64,000 nt of DNA from the NCBI GenBank assembly GCA_034429215.1, contig DAOUGI010000126.1, positions 80,027-144,026 on the forward strand, written 5' to 3'. The stretch's first letter is position 1, and each line of letters starts with the position of its first letter. The stretch is from JAFGOG01 sp034429215 (lineage in GTDB: Bacteria > Chloroflexota > Anaerolineae > JAAYZQ01). The notes under the pieces were generated by a model. That model did not search any database, had not been told where the DNA came from, and saw only the letters and a program-made list of their open reading frames with translations. The translations under genes were made by a program, and so were the position numbers. Of this stretch, positions 58,092 to 64,000 are shown in pieces.

Positions 58092-59636
58092 ATGGACAAC
58101 AACCGCAGGCCGATGCTCGCCTTGCTCACCATCGCCGGGCTGGCCCTGGTCCTGGCGTTGCCCCCCCTGGCACGTGCTGATGGAGGGCCTATCCTCAGCG
58201 ATCCCGAGCTGTGGGCCAAGATCGACGAAGGGCAGCAGATCGCTGTCGTTCGCTTGCAGCAAGATGGCACCGCCCAGGTGGACCTCTTTATTTCGATGGC
58301 CGATCGCACTGGGCAATCCCACCAGGTGACCTTCTTTGTGCCCCTGGGAGTCGAGGCCAACGACTTTTACGTGGTGGAAGAGATGTCGCTCGCCTTTGAC
58401 AACGCGCTGACAGCGCACGTCGAGGAGCAGCTCCGCGCAGCAGTGCGCGTCAGGGCCGCTTACAAGAATGGCCTGCGGGTTCCCCTGGTGACGGGAGCCC
58501 TGGCCGCCAATGGAATATGGAGCTGGCTGATCGTCATACCGTTTATGCTGAGCAGTTGCGGCGGGGAAGAGGTGGCGCCCGTCGCCACCTTCGAGACGCC
58601 CAGCTCGCAGGTTGCCATCTATGACATGAATGCGGAGACAGACCTTCAGGCGCTTATCGAAACCACCGGGTTGGACCCGAAGGTCCAAGAAACGCTGGCC
58701 GCCTTGCAAGGCCAGCGGATCGCCGTCGTCAAGCTACAGACCCAGCCGGTACAAGAGGAGGAGGCGGCGACGCACAGCCCAGTGCCGACCGGCCAACCGG
58801 GCATCCACCTGCGCTGGCGCTCTACCCTGGTCGCACACTCGACCGAAAGCACCTATACCTATCCGTTAGGCACCGGCAAAGCCTGGGCCAGTCCCATCGA
58901 GCTGACGCGTGTCTATGTCGTCTCTCCGCCCGAGATCGATTTCCGCGTGGACTATCCGCGGCTCGGCATCAACCTCTCCGGCCTGGAGCGAGCTACTATA
59001 TTCCGTGAATACTCCTGGAGAATACGCAATGCCGAGGGTCCAGCCTTTGCCGTGGACGAAGCCTATGGCGATTTCGGCCACATCTGGCGGGCGACCTACG
59101 TCAAGAGCAACTCGGGGCAGGACCTGGTTGTAACGCGCCTGTCGGGTGTAAGCTGGGATACGCAGCGGGCCATCCGCGACGCCAAGCTCCGCGACATAGC
59201 CAACGCCCTGACGTGGCCCATCAGCCTGCTGGCCGGCATCGGCACCTGGCTGATCGCCTGGTGGGTCGTTATCCCGCGCCGGCTGGGCGTGCCTTATCGT
59301 TGGCGTGAGTGGAAACTGTACGGCGATGCACTCAAATGGGCAGTCCGCTGCTCATTCTTGGACCTGATCGCGCTGGTGCCTTGCTTCATAGTGGCCTTCC
59401 TGGCCTTGTTGGGAGCGTTTCACCTCACCTGGCTGATCTTTGTCGGCTTTTGCCTGCCGCTGCTGTTTGCCGTCCTGGGGCTGGCCAACGCTTACCTCTA
59501 CGCGCGCCTGGAAGCAAAGAAATGGAACGTCACGCGCGGGCGGGCGTTTGAGGCGTACATGCTGGTTGTGTTGATGGCAAACGTCTTGTACCTGGCGTTC
59601 GCGGCCGGCTACGGCGCCCTCGTCGGCGCGATCTGA
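58092..59636 (+). CDS. Exported membrane protein of unknown function
   Basis: A 514-residue protein. A signal peptide (to PPLARADGG) is followed by an extracytoplasmic beta-rich region with GQQIAVVRLQQDGTAQVDLFISM and QVTFFVPLGVEANDFYVVEEM, an internal hydrophobic segment (GIWSWLIVIPFMLSSCGG), a second beta-rich region, and three to four C-terminal membrane helices (WPISLLAGIGTWLIAWWVVI, FLDLIALVPCFIVAFLALLG, LVVLMANVLYLAFAAGYG). Parts recall DUF2330-type proteins, but I cannot assign a family. A terminator hairpin follows at 59661. Confidence 0.7.
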   Translation: MDNNRRPMLALLTIAGLALVLALPPLARADGGPILSDPELWAKIDEGQQIAVVRLQQDGTAQVDLFISMADRTGQSHQVTFFVPLGVEANDFYVVEEMSLAFDNALTAHVEEQLRAAVRVRAAYKNGLRVPLVTGALAANGIWSWLIVIPFMLSSCGGEEVAPVATFETPSSQVAIYDMNAETDLQALIETTGLDPKVQETLAALQGQRIAVVKLQTQPVQEEEAATHSPVPTGQPGIHLRWRSTLVAHSTESTYTYPLGTGKAWASPIELTRVYVVSPPEIDFRVDYPRLGINLSGLERATIFREYSWRIRNAEGPAFAVDEAYGDFGHIWRATYVKSNSGQDLVVTRLSGVSWDTQRAIRDAKLRDIANALTWPISLLAGIGTWLIAWWVVIPRRLGVPYRWREWKLYGDALKWAVRCSFLDLIALVPCFIVAFLALLGAFHLTWLIFVGFCLPLLFAVLGLANAYLYARLEAKKWNVTRGRAFEAYMLVVLMANVLYLAFAAGYGALVGAI

Positions 59637-59660
59637 GACGGATTGACGCCCTCTGCCACA

Positions 59661-59697
59661 GACCTGACGGGTTTCAGAAAACCCGTCAGGTCTTTTT
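59661..59697. terminator. Bidirectional hairpin terminator
   Basis: GACCTGACGGGTTT-CAGA-AAACCCGTCAGGTC followed by TTTTT, between convergent genes. The same sequence type is the hairpin split by the insertion sequence at 2121/3605. Confidence 0.85.
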
Positions 59698-59701
59698 CAT
59701 T

Positions 59702-62287
59702 CTACTCGTAACGCAGAGCGGTTACGATCTGGAGGCGCGCCGCCTGGCGGGCGGGGATGACGGCGGCCACGACCCCCAGCACCAGGCCGACGGCGACCAC
59801 CGCCAGCAGACCGGCGTAGGGAAAGTGGTAGGTTGTCGGCAGCATGGCGGCATTGATCACTCCGATGAGAGCATAGCCCAGCCACAGCCCGGCCAGGATG
59901 CCAAAGGCCGTGCCCAGCGCGGCCAGCAGCAGGCTCTCGGCGCCGATCATGCGGCTCACCTGGCGCCGGGTGGAGCCCACCGCGCGCAGCATGCCGATCT
60001 CGCGCCGCCGCTCGAGCACGCCGATGGCCAGGGTGTTGACCAGCGCGATCAGGGCCGGCGCGCCCATGACGACGGCCAAGATCACGTATAACGCCGACGC
60101 CTTGTCCAGCAGGCTCTCCATCTGCGCCTTGAACGCCGAGGCGTCGGTCAGGCTAAAGGCCGGGTAGCCGGCCAGCAGCCCTTGAATCGCCGCCCGCACG
60201 GCGTTCGAGTCGGCGCCGGGCGCCGCGTTGGCCATCAGCAGCAGGTCGCTGCTGATGCCGAAATCGCGCGCCAGGTCGGCCTGCGATATAAAGGCGCTGG
60301 ACAGCTTCATGTTCAAAAAGTCGAGCCCAATGGCGACCACCCGGTACTCGCGCGTCCCGCCGGGGGTTTCTAACCGGAGCAGGTCGCCGAGGCCGACGCC
60401 GGCCTGGAGCGCTCCGATGCGGTTGATGATGGCGGCGCCGCCCGCCGCCAGCGCGGCATAGGCCTCGTCGGGGTTGCCCTCGACAAACTCGAAACCGGCC
60501 ACCTGCGGATAGGTCATCGGATCGATACCCACTACCTGGAGGATCGAGGACCCGCCGCCTTTTAGCATAGCCAGCTTGCTCTGGACCGCCGGCGGGCTGC
60601 CCTGGCTCGCGTCCGAATCGCCAGAGGTCACGGCCTGGCCCATGCGCACCGTCGTCGCCCCGGCGACGCCCGGCAGCGCCCGTATCTCGCCGGCCAGCGT
60701 TGGCGCCGCGCCGACGTTGCCGCCGCCCAGCATCAGCGACGGCGGCATTACCAGGAAATCGGCCCCCAGGCTAGAGTCGACCAGCCCGACGGCCTGGTTC
60801 AGCACGCTGGAGAAAACTCCAACTGCGGCCAGGATGATGGCCAGGCTGATCATCATCGTCGAGGCGGTGACCGCGGCCCGTCCCGGCTGCCGCACCAGGT
60901 TGCTGTGGGCGATCGACCCCTCGCGGGCAAAGACCAGCTCCAACAGCCGGCCGAAAAGGTCCGATAGCGGCCTGACCAGGACCGGCGCAACCAGCACCAG
61001 GCCGATCAACACCAACAGGGCGCTCAGCATCCCCAGCGCGAACGACCCGGAAGCCAGGCCGGCTGCAGCCAGCGCGATCAGCGCCACACCGGCGATAGCC
61101 TGCCGTCGTAGCGCCTTTCTTGCGCCGCTTTCCACAGCAGCGGCCGGGCGCAGCGCCTCGAGCGGCGTCACCCTGGTCGCCGACAACGCCGGCATCACCC
61201 CACCGATGAGGGTGATCCCCAGTCCCAGCGCCAGCGACTGCGCCACCAGGCCGGCGGACAGCCCCGGCATGCCGATCCTGGTTCGCATCAGCTCCTCCAA
61301 CACCGAGCCGGCGGCCGATGTCGCCCCGGCGGCGATGGCATAGCCCAACACCATGCCCAGCACCGAGCCGATGAACCCCTGGATCACCCCCTCGACGAGG
61401 ATCAGCCCGACCACTGTTCGCCGGGTGGCCCCCAACACCCGCAGCATGCCCAGGTCGCGCCGCCGCTCGGCCACTACGGTGCGGAAGGTGTTAAAGATGA
61501 TGAACCCGCCCATGGCCAGCCCCAGCAGCCCGATCACACCGACGATCTGCTGGACAGTGTCTATCCATTGGGTCACAATGCCGCTTGCCTCCAGCGGCGC
61601 CAGCCGGTATCCTGTGCCGAGCGCCGCCAGCACCGCCTTTTCCACCTGCTCCCGGCCGGCGCCGGATGCCACGACCATCTCGATAGTATTGATCAGGTCG
61701 GGCTGGTTCACCAGCCGCTGCGCCGCCGCCAGCGGCACATAGACGTCGATCTGCCCCGGCAGGGCCGTGGTGATGCCGACCACCTCAAACTGGGCGCTGC
61801 CCTCGGCCGCCGGCAGGGTGAGCGTATCGCCCACGTTCAGCCCCAGCTCCGAGGCCAGCCCGCTGGGCATGACGATCGCCTGATCGTCACCCACCTCCAG
61901 GAATCGCCCCGCCGCCAGTGGGTACTCGCGGATCGCCGGCGCCGTCGCCGTATCCACACCGACCACAGTCAGGGCATTGATGCCGGCGCCGACCGGCAGC
62001 ACCACCTCGCGGCGCAGCGACGGGCTGGCCACGGCGACGCCCGGCGCCGCGCGCACCACCTCCAGCCGGTCGAGCCCAAACACCCCACTGCTGGCATGGG
62101 TCACCGTCAGGTCGGCCTTGCCCATCGAAGCCAGCGCGCCGCGCTGGATCGCCTGGGCAAAGGCCGGTATGACGCTGGACAGTCCAAAAAATAGCGCCAC
62201 CCCAAGCACCACCGCCAGCGTCGTCAGCGTCGTGCGCAGCGGGCGGCCGGTCAGATATCGTAACGCCAAGGTCAATTGCAGCCTCAT
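59702..62287 (-). CDS. FtsX/MacB-type ABC transporter permease
   Basis: An 861-residue permease with two FtsX modules. The N-terminal helix and MacB-like periplasmic domain (LTVTHASSGVFGLDRLEVVRAAPGV, GVDTATAPAIREYPLAAGRFLEVGDDQ) are followed by three helices (IVGVIGLLGLAMGGFIIFNTF), with LGMLRVLGATRRTVVGLILVEGVIQGFIG. The second module repeats this (EIGMLRAVGSTRRQVSRMIGAESLLLAALG). About eight to ten membrane segments occur in total. With the ATPase encoded upstream it forms a lipoprotein- or small-molecule-handling exporter of the type typical of Gram-positive bacteria. Confidence 0.9.
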   Translation of the reverse strand: MRLQLTLALRYLTGRPLRTTLTTLAVVLGVALFFGLSSVIPAFAQAIQRGALASMGKADLTVTHASSGVFGLDRLEVVRAAPGVAVASPSLRREVVLPVGAGINALTVVGVDTATAPAIREYPLAAGRFLEVGDDQAIVMPSGLASELGLNVGDTLTLPAAEGSAQFEVVGITTALPGQIDVYVPLAAAQRLVNQPDLINTIEMVVASGAGREQVEKAVLAALGTGYRLAPLEASGIVTQWIDTVQQIVGVIGLLGLAMGGFIIFNTFRTVVAERRRDLGMLRVLGATRRTVVGLILVEGVIQGFIGSVLGMVLGYAIAAGATSAAGSVLEELMRTRIGMPGLSAGLVAQSLALGLGITLIGGVMPALSATRVTPLEALRPAAAVESGARKALRRQAIAGVALIALAAAGLASGSFALGMLSALLVLIGLVLVAPVLVRPLSDLFGRLLELVFAREGSIAHSNLVRQPGRAAVTASTMMISLAIILAAVGVFSSVLNQAVGLVDSSLGADFLVMPPSLMLGGGNVGAAPTLAGEIRALPGVAGATTVRMGQAVTSGDSDASQGSPPAVQSKLAMLKGGGSSILQVVGIDPMTYPQVAGFEFVEGNPDEAYAALAAGGAAIINRIGALQAGVGLGDLLRLETPGGTREYRVVAIGLDFLNMKLSSAFISQADLARDFGISSDLLLMANAAPGADSNAVRAAIQGLLAGYPAFSLTDASAFKAQMESLLDKASALYVILAVVMGAPALIALVNTLAIGVLERRREIGMLRAVGSTRRQVSRMIGAESLLLAALGTAFGILAGLWLGYALIGVINAAMLPTTYHFPYAGLLAVVAVGLVLGVVAAVIPARQAARLQIVTALRYE

Positions 62288-62353
62288 GATTCGCCTCTCT
62301 CAACCACAAAGGACACCAAAATACACCAGGGTTCTCGCGTTCCCGCTGTGAGC

Positions 62354-63058
62354 CTAGCCCACTTGTTTCTCGTCGGCCAGTTGGGCCTGCTCGACGACGC
62401 GGCCGTCTTTCAGGAATATGATCCGGTCGGCGTAGGCGGCGATGCGCGGATCGTGGGTTACCATCAGCACCGTCTGCTGCCAGTCGGTCACTGCCTGGCG
62501 CAGCAGCCCGGCGATCTCTTCGCCGGCCCGAGTATCGACGTTGCCGGTCGGCTCGTCGGCCAGGACCAGCGCCGGCTCGGTGACCAGCGCCCGGGCGATG
62601 GCCACCCGCTGCTGCTGCCCACCTGAAAGCTGATCGGGCCGGCTGCCCAACCGGTCGCCCAGCCCCAGCCGCTCCAGCCACTTTTCGGCCTGGGCCCGCG
62701 CCTCGCCGGGCTTGGTTCCGTCGAGCAGCAACGGCAGCGACGCGTTTTCGGTCGCGGTCAGGATCGGGATCAGGTTAAAGAACTGAAAGATGAAACCGAT
62801 CTGCCTGCGGCGCAGCACAGTCAGCCGGTCGTCATCGAGCGCCGCCAGATCGTTTCCGTCCAGCACCGCCCGCCCGGCGGTCGGCCGGTCGAGGCCGCCC
62901 ACCAGGTGCAGCAGGGTCGATTTGCCGCAGCCGCTGGGGCCCATGACCGCCACAAACTCGCCGGCTTTTACCTGCACGCTGACGTGGTCCAGCGCCGTCA
63001 CCGCTGTGTCGCCATGGCCGTACACCTTGGTCAGATTCTCTGTGACTACGATCGCCAT
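62354..63058 (-). CDS. ABC transporter ATPase (LolD/MacB type)
   Basis: A 234-residue ATPase for the FtsX-type permease downstream. Walker A is MGPSGCGKSTLLHLVGG, the signature LSGGQQQRVAIARAL, Walker B LVLADEPTGNVD and the switch His MVTHDPRIA. The loop RRRQIGFIFQFFNLIPILTATEN is typical of the MacB group. ATG 63058 is preceded by AAAGGAGA. The gap to the permease is 66 bp and the PadR gene lies 81 bp upstream, so the three probably form one regulated unit. Confidence 0.93.
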   Translation of the reverse strand: MAIVVTENLTKVYGHGDTAVTALDHVSVQVKAGEFVAVMGPSGCGKSTLLHLVGGLDRPTAGRAVLDGNDLAALDDDRLTVLRRRQIGFIFQFFNLIPILTATENASLPLLLDGTKPGEARAQAEKWLERLGLGDRLGSRPDQLSGGQQQRVAIARALVTEPALVLADEPTGNVDTRAGEEIAGLLRQAVTDWQQTVLMVTHDPRIAAYADRIIFLKDGRVVEQAQLADEKQVG

Positions 63059-63139
63059 TTTGTCTCCTTTAGGACGCAGATTCACGCAGATATAACGAAT
63101 GCCGTGGTGTGGCTCTGCCCTTTGTGCGCCCTTCAATCG

Positions 63140-63730
63140 TCATCGTTTTTTGGGCCGGCCGCGCAGCCTGGGCTCCGGCTGGGGCAGCGGCTGGCGCCGC
63201 ACCTCCTCCAACCGCGCCTCGACCATCTCCAGCCAGCGCAGGTCGGCCTCCAGGTGCATGGCCGTCTTGTCCAGCAGCAGGATCTGCCCCAGCTCATCCT
63301 TGGGGTTGGCCGCCTGCCGCCTGGCCGTCACCCGGTGCAGATCGCGATAGAGCGCCTCACGTTGGGTATGGATTACCTGCCGGCCCGTCTGGCTGCCGGG
63401 CGCGCCGTCGGCCAGACTGAGCATCAGCTTGACGTACAGCTCATCGCGCAGGTGCTCGCCCATCACCGGCGTCGCGAACCAGGCATCCAGCTCGGCCCGT
63501 CCCGCCGGAGTGATGGTCAGGATCCGCTTTTCCGGGCCGCCCTCCTGCTCGATGCCGACCTCGGCCACAAGGCCGGCGTCCTGAAGACGGGACAGGGTGC
63601 TATAGATCTGGGATGGATTGACGTCCCAGTGTTCCTTGCCGCCGGCCAGGGCGACGAACTCGGAATGGAGCTCGTAGCCGTGCCGCGGCCCCTGCGCCAG
63701 CAAGCCCAACAACCCATACCGTACCGACAA
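63140..63730 (-). CDS. PadR-family regulator of the MacB-type ABC system
   Basis: A 196-residue PadR regulator with the usual C-terminal coiled-coil domain. The winged helix reads VRYGLLGLLAQGPRHGYELHSEF, NPSQIYSTLSRLQDAGLV and KRILTITPAGRAELDAWF; the C-terminal Vir_act-type part has LRDELYVKLMLSLADG and RLEEVRRQP. The start is TTG 63730 with only a weak ribosome-binding site. PadR proteins next to MacB-type transporters commonly repress them and are relieved by the transported compound. Confidence 0.85.
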   Translation of the reverse strand: MSVRYGLLGLLAQGPRHGYELHSEFVALAGGKEHWDVNPSQIYSTLSRLQDAGLVAEVGIEQEGGPEKRILTITPAGRAELDAWFATPVMGEHLRDELYVKLMLSLADGAPGSQTGRQVIHTQREALYRDLHRVTARRQAANPKDELGQILLLDKTAMHLEADLRWLEMVEARLEEVRRQPLPQPEPRLRGRPKKR

Positions 63731-63763
63731 TTAAATTACTCTACCAGTCCTTAGGTTTTTTAA

Positions 63764-63792
63764 ACTATACACCTGGTTACTAGATTTGTCAA
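63764..63792 (-). promoter_or_regulatory. Promoter of the PadR-ABC unit
   Basis: Minus strand TTGACA (63792-63787), 17 bp, TATAGT (63769-63764), about 34 bp before the TTG start. Confidence 0.7.
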
Positions 63793-63816
63793 ATCGGGGA
63801 GGTGATGTTGCAGGCC

Positions 63817-63851
63817 AAGGCCGGCGATGCCTGACAGGCATCGCCGGCCTT
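63817..63851. terminator. Hairpin terminator
   Basis: A perfect 15-bp stem AAGGCCGGCGATGCC-TGACA-GGCATCGCCGGCCTT, located downstream of the partial gene that ends at 63866. Confidence 0.6.
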
Positions 63852-63865
63852 GTCGAGGAACAAGA

Positions 63866-64000
63866 TTAGCGAGGCGCCGACGGGCCCCGGCGCCACTGGA
63901 ACATCAAGAGCATGAACAGCAGCATCGCCGCCGCCGCAATCCCGCCCGCCTTGAGCGAATAGAGTCCGAGCAGCTCGCCCAGCGCCAGGGCGATCGACGG
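63866..64000 (-). CDS. C-terminal part of a membrane-anchored protein, truncated by the window end
   Basis: The minus-strand frame is open from base 64000 to TAA at 63868-63866. The last 44 residues read ALGELLGLYSLKAGG, then a hydrophobic helix IAAAAMLLFMLLMF, then QWRRGPSAPR. A single C-terminal helix with a basic tail fits a surface protein anchored by its C-terminus; the rest lies outside the window. Confidence 0.5.
   Translation of the reverse strand, partial: PSIALALGELLGLYSLKAGGIAAAAMLLFMLLMFQWRRGPSAPR

Overview
The window is a GC-rich bacterial chromosome segment with no sign of an outer membrane secretion system. It carries lipoproteins, secreted Ig/DUF11/PKD-type proteins ending in an 'LPLVVK'-like tail, several trimethylamine-methyltransferase (MttB) homologues, and many short palindromic repeats between genes. 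Together these suggest a member of the Chloroflexota (Anaerolineae or Caldilineae type). This is an inference from gene content, not from a marker RNA; no rRNA or tRNA gene was recognised.

Layout. 1-2123: two glycosyltransferases. 2126-3604: an insertion sequence that landed inside a hairpin terminator at the stop codon of the second one. 3652-9508: a lipoprotein, a membrane glycosyltransferase, a PHP phosphatase, small membrane proteins and a MaoC protein. 9514-14254 (minus): an operon gatC-gatA-sugar nucleotidyltransferase-aminotransferase-dCMP deaminase, whose predicted mRNA is nearly leaderless; a GAF histidine kinase diverges from it. 15786-20990 (minus): two small genes, then a regulator with two MerR domains, a RibD_C-type reductase and an ABC-2 exporter. 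21238-24650: a DUF11 secreted protein, a GNAT, and a PadR/His-rich protein pair. 24700-35752 (minus): a nine-gene block with four MttB homologues, a saccharopine-dehydrogenase-like protein and a peptide-type ABC importer without its ATPases. 35971-42405: beta-helix secreted protein, hydrolase, APH-type kinase, DUF1998 helicase, 4Fe-4S membrane protein. 42590-44925: YedE, a TusA-like protein and a peroxiredoxin whose catalytic cysteine codon is TGA (selenocysteine). 44981-48939: Cys/His protein, two L,D-transpeptidases, an exported protein and pth. 48965-55601: mfd and a large secreted M14 carboxypeptidase. 55846-64000: a truncated release-factor-like gene, an ABC1 kinase, a membrane protein, and a MacB-type ABC system with its PadR regulator.

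How the genes work together. The strongest finding is the selenoprotein peroxiredoxin, with a hairpin directly downstream of the TGA and two selenium-linked genes directly upstream. The MttB block looks like a catabolic island for methylated amines: importer, several methyltransferases and one dehydrogenase, but no corrinoid protein, reactivase or transporter ATPase in the window. Two compact regulator-led cassettes (double-MerR with exporter; PadR with a His/Cys extension and a His-rich partner) have visible operator-like palindromes at their promoters.
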